64,000 nt of DNA from Berghia stephanieae (GCA_034508935.3 CM067446.1:17814699-17878698), one strand, 5' to 3'; positions 35,608-48,149 are shown, numbered from the stretch's first letter. Numbers and translations: made by a program. The notes: generated by a model not told the origin, from the sequence alone.

Positions 35608-37085
35608 TAAAGGTGATTTGGGGTTTCATGATTTTCTTACATACCTATTTTTGTTGTTTCGTTAATCAATAAATATTAAGTAAGTTATGGTCAAATATAT
35701 TTTGAATACAATCCATATAAACTTTCCGTATATTCCCTTTCTTTTCTTGACTTCTCAAAAAGGGCTTTGTTCCTGGATAGGTTTTCTTATAGGAGCAATG
35801 CTAAGATGTACAATTTGCCATGACTGGATCTCAGATTCGTTTAATAAGTCAGAAATCAATACAGTATAATCTGACGTGCTACTTGAAATGATAAAGAAAC
35901 TTACAAAAATTTGTTGTTGTAGAAACGTCCTGACTATCCAAGTATAATAATTTAATTTTATGGAATATATGAATTATAAAACAAGGTTGTCAAAATTTCC
36001 TGTTGTTACCGAGTTTTACCATAATGTATTGTGTTTGTGCATGATGGGTTGGAGGAAACTAGCGTTTAAAAACATATATCAATTATTGTCATTAATTTAG
36101 CTTAAAAAGATTTTAAAGGTTTTTCAACCATTTCCATCATTTTTTATTTTCAGGTTGTGTATTCAAGGAACTTTCTGTATTAACAGAGTGCAAATCTAGC
36201 CTAGTTTGAAGTGCATTTCTTGATTTCATGCTGAAATATCTTGTATGATGTTTTTTATCATATAGTGACAAGAGGAACATCTGATTCAGGAAATGGAAAA
36301 ATACTGAATAAAGAATGGAATAACTTCATAGTAAAAAAAATGAAATAAACATGACAAATTCAAATGTAATAATATTAAATGGCATTCACTTTAGATGGGA
36401 AACAAATGAACCAAGTTTATGGTAAAATTTGGAAATTATGGGGGACAAAAGTGGGAAAAAAACAGCGAGGATAGCACCATGAAAGCTAAAAAGTTAAATA
36501 AATGAAGAAAAAAAAATCAAAGTAAGCGATCTGACATGATGAACGAAATTGAAGTAGTAGTGGAACATGCATACAATGAACATTACATGAAATTTTGATT
36601 TACAGAAATCTGCCTTGCTTGGTCCAAGCAGTCTAATGAATGCATATCCACAAAATGACTTTGTAGGAACATGAAAGTATTTAGCACAAAGTTCCAAACA
36701 AACAAAAAATGTTAAGAAGTGAAATAAAACAAGATGGAAAAAATTATTTACAGGTACCACTTACATCATTGAAAAAAAAATGACATTGCATCATAACCAT
36801 ACATAATCTAAATGAGGGTTAAAATATACACAATAAATCTCTAAAAAGGAACAGTTTAAAATGAAAAAAAAAAGGTTAATGTCCATTCTAATTCTAATAA
36901 AAAGCATTCTATTCACTTGAAGAGTTGAAATGAAAAATGACATTGTGGTACTGCCCCCTGTCCCAAATGAAAAATGGAGTGGAGGGATTTAACTTGACAG
37001 AAAGTGGAATGAACAGATTTTATGTGATAAAAACTGAAATGAGCTGGGGCATGCGTATTCATCGTGAAAGAAAAAAACAACAGAG
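35608..37085. other. SLC9B2 3' UTR and intergenic sequence
   Basis: The SLC9B2 3' UTR runs at least to the AATAAA at 35,669. The rest is AT-rich with recurrent AAATGAAAAATGG-like words and no gene I can support. Confidence 0.5.
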
Positions 37086-38736
37086 TTAATCACAATACTT
37101 TAAATCAGATTCATAGTCATTCTCAACTGGTTGTCCAAGAACAGGGAGATTTGAAAAAAAGTTATGATTCTCAGGTTTACAAAGTCTCCTCAATGATTGT
37201 AGGTCTTTGTACTTCTCCTTGCTAATCGGAATCGGTAAAGGAGCATCATAGTTTGATATTAAAGGGCAGGGATGCAAGGTGGATTTTTGATAAGCAAGCA
37301 CTGCTGATTCCAGCATACCATACCAACACAATCCTCACTATCTGTTTCATTTGATTTCAAATATGACTCCAATTTAGAAATCTTTTGGAGGAAAACATCA
37401 CATTCTGTTCATGTGTCTTTCCTCGGATATCCAAATCCAATATTGAAATTTTGTATTAAATGTACTGCGATAGGTCTCATATGAAACACCCTTGTCAGGA
37501 TGATTGCTGGTGAACATGCTGTACATTTTCATAATGCACAAGTCTTCGGGCAAGTACAACTTCTTGGTTTCTTCGAGTGAGTAATGTGATTTCCTCCCAA
37601 GGAAAGAGCTGAAATGGCCTATGATGGCATCAGTTGTACATTGGCTAAGCTTATGGGGTCGGTTATCATGCTTGCCTCTCATATCAACTGGGGAGCGACC
37701 TCGGGGGGGGGGGGGGGGGGGGGGGGTGAAAAAGGAGGAACAAGTTAATGTCATGATACAAAGAAGAAAAGTATAACATGTCTAGTAAAAAATACAAGGT
37801 AAGCCCCTTAATAACAAAATAGGCTATCTTCTGTACAGCAAAAATTACATCAGTGTGTAATATAATATGATACATACAACTTCCCCCATACAGATATTGT
37901 ACAACATTATGTTATACCAATTGAAACAGGCTCTCTAAGGAAAGAAAAAATGTGTGAAAGATAAAAAATTATCGACTGAGAAAAGTGATGTAAAATTTGA
38001 ACACCGCAACCCATCCATGGTTCTTTCTCTAGTAACAAAATTACAACATTGCTGTCAGAGAAACATGTATCATGAATGTATATATGGATGAAAGCTTCAC
38101 AAAATGACATAATAGAATACAAGTACAACATACCTTCAATCACTGCACAATCATGTTTTTACTTCAACTAAAAATAGTCAACTAGAACTAGAACTAGGTT
38201 TTGTTTGAACACTGATCAGCATCACATTTGGATTGGTAAACTGCAATAAACATCTATAAAATCAATTATGATGCAACAAATGCCAACTCACCTATTTTTG
38301 TCAAAGCAGCCTTCACTGTTTATACCCTTCTGTTGGTGATTCCAAACAGGGCCAAAATTTCTTGGTGGCAGACTCTTTGCTCCATTGGAGTCCCTTCCCT
38401 CACCAGCCTTACTCTGTATTCATAAGAATGCTCTTTGAATCGAGCATCTTCACTACCATTTCTTGGACTTCTTCTTTCGATTGATTTGGCGCAGACAAAA
38501 GCAAAGAGATACATGAGTCCTGCTCGTCTTTGTTTTATCAACGAATTGAAGTGTTCAATCAAGCCGTCTTTCTCCTCTGTGAATTGTTCACAGCACTTTT
38601 GACGACATCTGCATTCCTTTCCTCTTGTGAGGCTTGACAGTATAATTTTTTTCACCCGGTCATTTTTACGTCCATTTGAGGGACGTTTTTTGGGAGTGTC
38701 AGTTACAGCCAGTCTTTCTAACATGCGGTCCTCCAT
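37086..38736 (-). pseudogene. Broken transposase-like gene (KGKHDNRP family)
   Basis: Minus strand. The first exon (38,736 down to about 38,292) encodes MEDRMLERLAVTDTPKKRPS, the Cys motif KECRCRQKCCEQFTEE and a helical region; a TAA at about 38,320 interrupts it just before TVKAALTKIG and a GTGAGT donor. After a ~590-bp intron with a poly-G tract (poly-C on this strand), the next exon (from about 37,701) gives RSPVDMRGKHDNRPHKL, GRKSHYSLEETKKLYLPEDL and MKMYSMF. A one-base shift near 37,430 and a TGA follow in the segment that should read NIGFGYPRKDTCTECDV. The end (37,331-37,086) gives PLPIPISKEKYKDLQSLRRL, the family's C-terminal motif. Between them the long acidic-residue catalytic-like middle is missing. 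Family known to me only as unnamed, transposon-like proteins in many invertebrates; function not assigned. Confidence 0.6.
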
Positions 38737-38825
38737 CGTGAATGCTTGTTTATTGTTTATGTATTCTTGGTTCCGGATTGGGGGAACTTGATCATGTGAC
38801 CAAGCAATATCACATGTAATTGGGC

Positions 38826-39016
38826 TGTGATCGTTTTATCAGTGTAAATAGACTTTGATCGTTCTTTCGTTTTAGTCCCTTTTGAAAAATGGTTCTAGCT
38901 CGAGACTCTGATCGTTTTTCACTTAAACACTTTGGGTACAGCAACTACAGAGACCGGTTCAGACGCCATGGGCAATAACTCCCCAAATGTAAAAAATGGA
39001 CTTTGATCGTTTTTCC
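38826..39016. repeat. Four spaced copies of GACTTTGATCGTTTTTC
   Basis: Near copies at 38,826, 38,851, 38,904 and 38,999, all in one orientation, lie 90-280 bp upstream of the minus-strand gene start at 38,736. They could be subterminal transposase sites or a promoter motif. Confidence 0.55.
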
Positions 39017-39425
39017 CTTGTAGCCTTCATCTATATGGTATTTAATATTTACATGAAAGGTCTTGCTCATTATTTGTTTATTTATTTATTTATTTCTTGA
39101 TGACTGTCCTATTTCTGCTTAGTACTTCATCTGAGCCTTTTTAATGATTATGTTGTTCTGAACTGGTGTGATTACATTTCTTGCAAGATCTGGGCCCAAT
39201 GAAAAATGAATCACACCAATACACAACTACAATAACAACAACAACAAAGCTTTCATTGAATTGAATTTAGTGACGTACAAGAAGTAGAAACAAAATTTTC
39301 AACCATAAAAATAATGAGGTTACACCTTTGATATATTGATGTTCTTAGATTGACAGTTGGGTATTTCCAATAATGTAAATTATCTCTCTGTGCCAAATTT
39401 CGCTTGCCTTAAACTTAAATCCATA

Positions 39426-39625
39426 ATGTGGCTTGTGATCTTGTGGTATTACACTCTCCTTCAGACCTTGGAAATGACTTTTTACTCACATTATCTCACA
39501 CAGTAATAGCGCCTTACAGGCATAATGTCTCGTCCTGTGTGTTAAGTGTTGCTTTTTGCCCGGGATCCTTTCTAAAGCACTTTGAGCACATACAGTGCAT
39601 ATTGAGCTATATAAAAGCTTTTTTT
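39426..39625 (+). repeat. SINE (same family as 44,942)
   Basis: Contains GACCTTGGAAATGAC, TTTACTCACATTATCTCAC, CGCCTTACAGGCATAATGTC, AAGCACTTTGAGCACA and GAGCTATATAAAAGC, matching the intact copy block by block. The tRNA head is degenerate. Confidence 0.75.
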
Positions 39626-40022
39626 TTTTTGGAAGGGTGAGGGGGGGGGGGGGGTTGTTTGTTGTCGTTACTAGTGGTTCGTTAACATCCAGGCATATAA
39701 CATCGTACATAATCCTTTTTTAACAGGCTTTGATTTTACTGTAATTTGCATTCACATCTTACCATTGAAACCCAAATCGCATAATTGTTGCTCTTCTCTT
39801 GGTGAGAAAAGTTAGATGTTATAGATGTAATTATGTGAGAAGCTATGACTTGAAAGAAAGTCATTCTATTCTCTAAAAAGATCAAACGGATTTACTGATG
39901 ACCCTCTGCCAAATTTAGAATTATATTTTTTAGCATTTTTTTTTTTACTTAACAGAATTATATTTTCTAGACAACTCGGCAAATTCCCATAAACTTGCCC
40001 CGGTTCACTGACCGCTGTTCAA

Positions 40023-40218
40023 GAACCACTTTCTTGGACAAAAATGGTCAACCTATAACTATATAAATATAATGTATTTACAGTATCTGCTAGTCATTTC
40101 TTTGTTTCATTTTTCTTTCAGAACCACTTTCTTGGACAAAAATGGTCAACCTATAACTATATAAATATAATGTGTTTACAGTATCTGCTAGTCAATTCTT
40201 TGTTTCATTTTTCTTTCA
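40023..40218. repeat. 98-bp tandem duplication, two copies
   Basis: 40,023-40,120 and 40,121-40,218 differ at about two positions. Non-coding. Confidence 0.95.
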
Positions 40219-41244
40219 CTTTGTCTCTTATGGCATTGTGCTGTTTATAGTAACAGTAACACTAGAGAGATCACAAAAATTGTGGTTTTCATCTGATGGC
40301 TGTTTTAAGTTGCAGACTTCTTGATGCACAGATTGAGTTACATTAGAAATTAAATTTCCGCGTTCCATTATTTTTTAAAGAAAAATATATCCAAAATAAC
40401 AAGACCTTTTTCTGACTGTTTCTTGACCATAGTAAAATTACTGACATATGTGACCATCGTCTCTAAACGGTTTTATGGCATAGTTGTTTAGCTGTTAAAA
40501 ATTGAATTTAAAGTCATAATTAACAAGCTTGGATTAAATGTATATTTTGTTGAGGACAAAAGATTCTAGTTGCTTAGGGATAAAAACTAAAATTTGATAT
40601 TTCTGGGCATTTTGACTTTTAAATCACTTTTTAGCACCAAGTTCACAACAGACATAATACAGTTTTGAGGCTGAGGGTTACAATTCATTTTTTTAAGATC
40701 ACCAATTTTGACTACAGCTTCACAGCAAATTCAATTTAAGTCAAATAATTCTGTGACCGACTATAACAGTGACTGCTCACATTGGTATCATATCGATACC
40801 ATCAGAGATACAGATAAAGAGACCCGAAAAAGCATACCCATCATGTAGATATCGTCATTGATATTAATGATTCAGTACATTTCAGGTTATTTATATATCA
40901 TGCATTTTTCATTTAGTGATAAAGCAATTTGTCGTACACTGTTTGTGGTTATATTTTTAAGTAAGTACTAACCACAACTTATTATACCCATTTGTGTGTA
41001 TGTATATATAAATATTGTCCACTATTTTTGTAATTTTTCTTTTTGATTATAAATATGTTAGAAAGTGTTTTTTTTTTAAATAAAAAATTAGATAATCCAT
41101 TGTACATTTTATAGTTGGTTAGTTTTATTGAACAAAATTACTCTAGGAACTAACGCGTCACAAAACATATCCCTGTTCATGTGTATGGTTTTCTTTATTT
41201 CTTTTTCATTCTTGGCATCTTTTCTGAAAGTAAAAGATTGGGTG
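40219..41244. other. No gene seen
   Basis: AT-rich sequence without conserved frame or recognised repeat. Confidence 0.4.
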
Positions 41245-42445
41245 GGTCTTCTGACATCCTGTGATGGGCAGGAGGTCACTTGCTGTGTCTTCTATCCCCC
41301 ATATGTTTTTTCTTTCCGTGTTGCTCTCTGCCTTTGCTCTGGATTGAGATTTCCTGGTTCTGACAGGGAGCCTTAGCTTTGGGGGCGGGGTTCATGTAGA
41401 ATTTACACGAGGTCACTTGCTGTTTATCTATTCCCCCTTTATCTGTTATCTGTTTTCTGAGTTGCTTTTTGTTTTTGTTTTGGAATTAAATTACTTGGTT
41501 TGTCCTGGCCCTCTGGGTGGGGTTCCTGGCCTCCCATAGTGGGCAGGGAGGCACTAACTATGTCTTCTATCCCCTATATCTGTGTTTCATGATCCAAAAT
41601 GCTTTCTGTCTTTGTCTTGGAATAAGATTACTTGATTTTGTCCTAGCCTTGGCCGGATACCGTGGCTGGGAGGGAAACCGTCAAATGTATTGTTAGAGTT
41701 TTGAGAGATGATATTGTTTGTCTTGTAAATCATCTCTCTGTTATGCACTGTATTATCTTTGTTTTACAAATAGATCATAATTTGTAAACATTCGAGTCTG
41801 TTCCTCTTAGTGGGGACCTGTGCTTTTGTCAGGATGAGGCATTCAGGTGATCTCAAACTAAGTACACATAGTGTGCTCTTGGAATCTACACCTGTTCCAT
41901 ATTTGAACCTGTGCCCTTTTGTCTTACTTTTTCTTTGGTGCTTTAATTGTAATTAATTCTAGAACTTTTTGTACTATCCCTTTTTCTAATTGGCTCTGAT
42001 ATGACCCAAATGGATTACAAGCGCCGTAAAACCCTTAAGAATAAAAACAAACTGTCCTGGACCTGACTGGAGTCTTTGGTTAGGAGGGACACAGTGAAAT
42101 GTGTGGTATTAGTTTTGTGAAATTATATTTTTTTCCCTTGTAAATCATCTCTCTGTTGTGTACTAAAATAATTTTCTTTTTGTTTGGAAAATCATATTTT
42201 GTAAACATTTGGGTTGGGTCCTGTGTTTGTGTCTGGATGAGACTTTCAGGTGATCTCAACAAAGTACACTCTTGGAATTCTGTTGGCAATTTTAACCATT
42301 CGTCTTTGTCTTACTTATTCATGTGTGATTTTAATAAATCTAGACTTTTTTGACTATTCCACTTTCTGCCCTTTTACTGGTGCTGAAATTAGTTAAATGT
42401 GTGACAAGCACCATAAAAACCTTAAAAATAAAAACAATCCCTGGG
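41245..42445 (+). repeat. Repeat family R570: two partial, one full and one truncated copy, head to tail
   Basis: A ~570-bp unit starts GGGTTCCTGACCTCCCATAG, passes TGTGTCTTCTATCCCC, TGTCTTGGAATGAGATTACT, CTTGTAAATCATCTCTCTG, TGTAAACATTTGAGTGTGTT, GGTGATCTCAAACTAAGTAC and GTGTGCTCTTGGAATCTACA, and ends GCAAGCGCCGTAAAACCCTT followed by A-rich sequence. Here there are 5' parts at 41,245-41,375 and about 41,385-41,510, a full copy at 41,512-42,054, and a copy lacking its start at 42,056-42,440. Confidence 0.85.
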
Positions 42446-42529
42446 CCAAGACATTTTTCACCCAGCAAACAATCTTGCTATTTCCTCTCTTCCCTTACAC
42501 CATTCGTCATTTTCAAATTGTTAAGCGTC

Positions 42530-42810
42530 CTGACAGCTCAGTTGGTGGAGCACTCGCTTCAAAACTCGAAGGGACCAAGATTGATCTTGGGTGAAATCGA
42601 GATTTTTCTCTAACCCCTTGTCCATCCAGCAGTGATGGAGTAGCTGGATTTTTTTAACATCTGGTGGATAGTACTTTGCGTTAGACTAGCATCCTATCAA
42701 AAGGGTAGCAAGCACTTACTATTGTCCATTTCATTGTATAGAAACCGGGATGAATTCCAGCTCCATGGGCTCTGATGGACTATTCGGGTTTTTTTTTTAT
42801 TGCTTTGTGC
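42530..42810 (+). repeat. tRNA-derived SINE
   Basis: The A-box region CAGCTCAGTTGGTGGAGCAC and a decayed B box lead to a body ending GTACTTTGCGTTAGACTAGC, ATCCTATC, AACCGGGATGAATTCCAGC. It shares its body with the SINE at 33.4-33.6 kb. Confidence 0.7.
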
Positions 42811-42839
42811 CCTTGATCTAGAAGGCCATTTGGCCGTGT

Positions 42840-43385
42840 TTGGTGTTGAGAAGTAAAGACTCAAATTAATTTATCTTTTGTGAGAGATGATGATTTAGTT
42901 TTCCTTGACTGCCACCTCCCTATATAATATGTCACCATTCGAGTGTATTCATTTGGGCCGAGAGGTCTTGTTGTGGTGAGAGTTGTACTTTTAGATGGTT
43001 TCAGACTAGTTACAAGGTTGTACCATTGGATCTTCTCTTGGTCTCCTTTGCCTTACTTTTTTCTCAAGTGTTTGCCAGATCATTAACTGGGGTCTTTTGA
43101 CCTCCCATGGTCGGGAAGAGGTCACTTCCTGTGTCTTATATCTCCTTATATCTGTTTTCCTGGTTGCTGTCTGTCTTTGGATTACTTGGTTTTGTTCTGG
43201 CCCTAGAGATCTTGGCTGGGGGGAAAGCAGTCAAATGTAAAGTGGTAGATGATATTTTTTTCCTTGCAAATAATTTCTCTGTAATGAAATGCATTGTTAT
43301 ACATACATGTTTGTTTATATTGAATATAATATAATGGTTTGTAAACATTTGAGCGTATTCCTCTTAGTGGGATTGATGATTCAAA
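42840..43385 (+). repeat. R570 repeat, two degenerate partial copies
   Basis: About 42,880-43,060 carries the middle and tail motifs; 43,084-43,385 carries the start (TTTTGACCTCCCATGGTCGG) through TTTGTAAACATTTGAGCG. Confidence 0.7.
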
Positions 43386-44690
43386 TACCAAGGACGATAT
43401 GTAGCCTGTAGGTTTTTAATGAATCTCATAGCTTAAATGCTGGTTTCTCTTTTTTCTTGCCACCCAACTATAATGGAATGATAAAGCTAACACCGTTGGA
43501 CTTGAAAGATTTGTTGACTTTTAAAGCTGTTCGTGGCCTTGAACATTTATAGCCTGATTAATACAGTTTAGTGAGAATTACTCATATGGATGGCAAAAAA
43601 CAATAACAAAGACCCGAGTGACATCAACTTCTATACAGCTTATTTTGCCTTTATTATAATTTAAAGTGCCCTTATAGTTTTTATAAAAAGGACCTTCAAA
43701 GTTTTGGAGACACAATGAGGCAAATTTCCCAAATCTTAGCAAATTATTTTTTTGTGTGTTGTGTCTCAGCAGCGGGAGATCTTCTTTCCTAGAAACACTT
43801 TCTTCGGAAAAATAGATAATTGTTTCACAACAAAAACATGTAAATCAAAATGATTAAATAAACATTGTTTTAAATGGTTATGAATCAAGGATTTGTTGTG
43901 GTTTAAAAAACAAAAGCGCAATCCCTCTCAAAAATGGCAACAAAATTATAGGGACGGGATGTTAAAGAGGGGTAACCATAACATTATTAATTGGCTTACT
44001 GGCAAGGAATTTACCCAATGGAAACCGTACGGTGCTCTTATTGGCTAACCAACCAGCGGCCTCGATGAGAAAAATATCCGCCATTGAGACGTTGGCTGGG
44101 AATCGCGTTACTATAGTAAACAAGCGCTGATCAGCCGTTCATGAAAACAAGTTGCTGCTCGCTCGTTTAACTCATAATTATTCAAAACGATCTCTCTAAA
44201 ATGATATAAATGTGACTTCTTAAGGTTTTCTTCACGGTCAAAACCACACAACATTCTATTAATGATTACGTCCGAGGCAAAAAGGAATATTGACAGGTCG
44301 ACCGAGAGTTGAACTTGTGAGACGACAAACATCAATGCGAAGTGTAGCGAGAGTCAAGCTATTGTTTGTCTTGTCCTGTTCTATATAGAGAAAGGGATAA
44401 AAGTATAGCCTCGTGTGTGAGTGGTTGCGTGTCATAGTCATGTTTTTAAATTGTTTCTGTTGTTTATGTGTGTAGTGATGACTCTCTCACACTCAATTTC
44501 AATGCCGAAAGAGGAATTCCCGTACACAAGAAAGAGGAATTGGGGTGGTATTTGGCATACATATTGTATAGTATCTAGTTCTAAATAGATAACTGATTAG
44601 AATTATATTATGATATATAAACACAATGCCAAATACAATTCCGAAGTTTCCTTATTTCAAATGAAGTAAAGCTCCAAAACCTAATGGTAG
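43386..44690. other. No gene seen; possible promoter-like patch
   Basis: No supported frame. Near 44,000-44,130 several CCAAT-type words (TTATTGGCTAACC, CCCAATGG) and ATCCGCCATTGAG cluster in GC-richer DNA, but no transcript can be tied to them. Confidence 0.3.
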
Positions 44691-44694
44691 TGAT

Positions 44695-46010
44695 TATAGT
44701 ACTGGTGTTAGTGAGGTGATGTGGTGTTGGTGGTGATTGTAGTTGTAGTAGTAATAGTGATGATGATGTGGTGGTGGTGATGATTGTAGTTGTAGTAGTA
44801 GTGGTAGTGATGATGATGTGGTGGTGGTTGTAGTTGTAGTAGTAGTGGTAATGGTAATGATATGGTGGTGGTGGTGGCTGTAGTAGTAGTGGTCGTGATG
44901 ATGATGTGGTGGTGGTGTTTGTAGTAGTAGTGGTAATGATGCGGCTATGTGGTCTAGTAGTATGACACTCGCTTTCGGATCGGAAGGTCCTGGGTTCGAG
45001 CCTCGCGCTCGGCGCATAGTTGAGTCCTTGGAAAAGGCCCTTTACTCACATTCTCTCACCGTACTCAGGTGTAAAATGAGTACCTGGCCGTTAACAGAGT
45101 TGTCTTTGTCCGAAAAATTGTAATATCGCCTAACAGGCGTCATGTCCCGTCCTACGTGTTAAATGTTGACCAGGGACCCCTTGTAAAGCGCTTTGAGCAC
45201 ATTTAGTAGATATTGCACTATATAAAGCTCAATTTAAAAAAAAAAAAATTTCAATGATGATGATATGGTGGTGGTGGTTGCAGTAGTAGTAGTGGTAGTG
45301 ATGATAATGTGGTGGTGGTTGTATTTGTAGTAGTAGTGATAGTGATGATGATGTGGTGGTGGTTGTAGTAGTAGTGGTAGTGATGATGATGTGGTTGTGG
45401 TGGTTGTAGTAGTAGTTGTAATGGTGATGATATGGCGGTAGTGGTGGTTGCAGTAGTAGTGGTAGTGATGACGATGTGGTTGTGGTGGTTGTAGTAGTAG
45501 TTGTAATGGTAATGATATGGTGGTATGGTGGTTGTAGTAGTAGTGGTAATGGTAATGATATGGTGGTGGTTGTAGTAGTAGTGGTCGTGATGACGATGTG
45601 GTTGTGGTGGTTGTAGTAGTAGTGGTAGTGATGATTATGTGCTGGTGCAGTGGTGGTAGTGATAATGATGTGGTGCTGGTTGTGGTAGTAGTGGTAGTGA
45701 TGCTATTGTGGTGGTGGTTGTAGTAGTTGAGGTAGTGATGATGTGGTGGTAGTTGTAGTAGTAGTGGTGGTGGTGGTTGTGGTAGTAGTGGTAATGATGA
45801 TGATATGGTGGTGGTGGTTGCAGTAGTAGTGCTAGTGATGACGATGTGGTTGTGGTGATTGTAGTAGTAGTGGTAGTGATGATGATGTGCTGGTGGTGGT
45901 GTAGTAGTAGTGGTAGTGATAATGATGTGGGGCTGGTGGTTGTAGTAGTAGTAGTAGTGTTAGTGATGATATTGTGGTGGTGGTTGTAGTAGTAGATGAT
46001 ATGGTGGTTG
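44695..46010 (+). repeat. GTAGTAGTGG-type minisatellite, interrupted by a SINE
   Basis: Degenerate ~30-45-bp units built from TGATGATGATGTGGTGGTGG and TTGTAGTAGTAGTGGTAG. The array runs on both sides of a SINE inserted at 44,942-45,252. Confidence 0.93.
44942..45252 (+). repeat. Intact tRNA-derived SINE with target duplication
   Basis: A-box region TGTGGTCTAGTAGTATGACA, B box GGGTTCGAGCC, a body with TTTACTCACATTCTCTCACC and CAGGTGTAAAATGAGTACC, a tail AAGCGCTTTGAGCACATTTA and GCACTATATAAAGC, then poly(A). It is flanked by AATGATG at 44,935-44,941 and 45,253-45,259. Confidence 0.88.
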
Positions 46011-46296
46011 GAAAACACATTACAGGTTTATAATACATGATTACACACATTCTCTAACTTCATTTTTTGACAGCTTCATTGTGCCATAAATATACGCAAC
46101 AGTTCTGAAACATTTTATTGTGGATTTTGATATTGTTTGTTGTTTTTCTTGTGTCGTTATGTTGACATAGAGACTGAATGAATGGTAATGACTACATTCT
46201 CAGTTCTCAGCCAACAATAAAATGGCGCTGTATGCTTTCATTGGTGGACACTTTTTAGGCTTCGTACGTATTCTCATTCGTTTAATTCTATGCTTA

Positions 46297-48149
46297 GGGA
46301 GCGTTCACATATTACGTCATCAGCTAGGGGGGGAGGGGGGGTCTACCAAATGTTGACATGTGTTGACATGGGGGAGGGGGGGGGGTTCAGACCCAAGATG
46401 ATGTCATCAAAACATAGGCAAATTAGGCCTATTTTATTAAATGCAAGAGCTTCAAAAATGGCATTCCAAATAAATTAGCAAAAAGGTGAAAAATTAATTA
46501 AATGATGGAATCATCAAAACCAATTGAACTGCTCAATCCTCATGCATATGGAGTATAAAGTAAAACTTCCTGACCATGATTTTCCAATTGGTGAAAGACA
46601 TAAACTAATACCATCAGTTTATGCTGGATGTTCCATGAAAGAGGATGGAACCATTGGTTACAGTGGTCCGACGTATGTAGCAATCCGCAGTGGCAAGCAC
46701 GACAGCAGTAGTGCTCTCTCCCATGCTGAAGATTTCGATGCAGTCTTGAATTTAGAAGAATTCGACGTCATCAGCAAAGTTAATGGACAAATCAAACCCT
46801 AGTATTTGTTTCAGTGGATGGTGGTCCAGATGAGGCTCCAAAAAACGGACAGACACTCGCTGCTTGGGAGAGACATTTCAAGGCGCTGGATATTGATGCT
46901 GTATTTGTCTTTACACACGCTCCAGGTTTCAGTGCTTATAATGAGGTGGAAAGAATAATGGCACCGCTTTCAAAGGATACAGCATCTGTCATCTTACCAT
47001 TTGATATTCATGGACGTCATCTTGATGGAAGCAACAAGACTGTTGATGTTGATCTGGAAAAATAGGAACTTTGAAGCTGCTGGAAAAATATTAGCCAATA
47101 TTTGGTCCGAGTCGATAATAGATGGATACCCAGTAGTTGGAAAATTCATCCCTCCACCTGAAAACCCAAGACCCAAACTTCAATTTCAAGAAACAGATGA
47201 TTGGAAGATAAAACACATTCGTCAATCCCAATATCTGCTGCAAATAGTGAACTGCAGTGACAACTCATGCTGCAAACCTTGGCGTTCTAACTATTCATCT
47301 TTTTTTCCAGAGCGTTTTCTGCCACCACCTGTACCACTTGCTTCATGTGATGATGGTTTGGAGATAGGCAATAATGGAAGATTTGGAAGCCTATTTCAAA
47401 GTTTGTTCCTTTCAAAACAGCTAAAGATAAATTGCTATGATGAGTATTGCCCATCTCTCAAGAAACAAGATGGGAAAGGGGTATCACTTCTCAAAAGGCG
47501 AACTTGCCCTAAATGTTCATTGTATCACTCCTCGATCACAGCAATGAAAGACCATTCACGAAAATGCGGCATACAAGAAGAACAGCAAATGGGAGAAAGT
47601 GATGACGATGAAGATGAAATTGATGATACTATTTATAGTACATTGCCAGAGGTCCAAGGCAGAAACATTTTTGAATCAATTAATTTTATGTTTAGAAATT
47701 GAAACAGAAATTCATCCCACTAAAAGACTAATATGCTATAAAATAATTTGCCTCCTATATTATTTTAAATTACACTCTCTGAAATTTTTTTAATAGCACC
47801 TGCACCAAGTAGCCTAATTTAAATAATGTTTGTTAGATTTTATCTTTGCAAATTTAAATTTTATGTCCCCATTGTATCGTAAAACATAAATTATCAACAG
47901 TTTCTGAAATAAATAAAATGTCTGAATGTGTTTTATCAAACGTTGATAATCAATGTTTATGGTTTGAAAAATGAATAATAAATATTGTGAAATTGAAATT
48001 AAAGTTATCTTTTAGTTTTTATTAAATTAGATGACGTCATCATCTGTTGGGGGAGGGTCAGGTCAATGATGACAAGTGATGACTTGGGGGAGGGGGGGGG
48101 GGGGTCTAAAAAGGGCAAATTTTTGATGACGTAATATGTGAACACTCCC
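46297..48149 (+). mobile_element. TIR DNA transposon, unassigned superfamily, TTA target duplication
   Basis: Terminal inverted repeats of 26 bp with one mismatch start GGGAG[CT]GTTCACATATTACG at 46,297 and end at 48,149, flanked by TTA on both sides. G-rich blocks (GGGGGGGAGGGGGGG-like) followed by GTCTA/GTTCAGA lie just inside both ends. The interior encodes a transposase-like remnant: GPTYVAIRSGKHDSSSALSH, then VSVDGGPDEAP (candidate first catalytic Asp), DIHGRHLDGSNKTVDVDLEK, IIDGYPVVGKFIPPPENPRP, SQYLLQIVNC, PERFLPPPVPL, and a C2HC finger CPKC..(12)..H..C with an acidic tail. Frames change near 46,800 (one base lost) and near 47,060; the N-terminal part of the family's protein is absent. 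Reading frame broken; element ends look fresh. Confidence 0.85.

Noticed and set aside
42530-42600. A functional tRNA gene
   Set aside because: A-box-like start but decayed B box and no cloverleaf; the body continues into a SINE shared with 33.4 kb.
44695-46010. CRISPR-like array or a His/Thr-rich coding gene
   Set aside because: Degenerate short-unit minisatellite without unique spacers; frames follow the triplet repeat.
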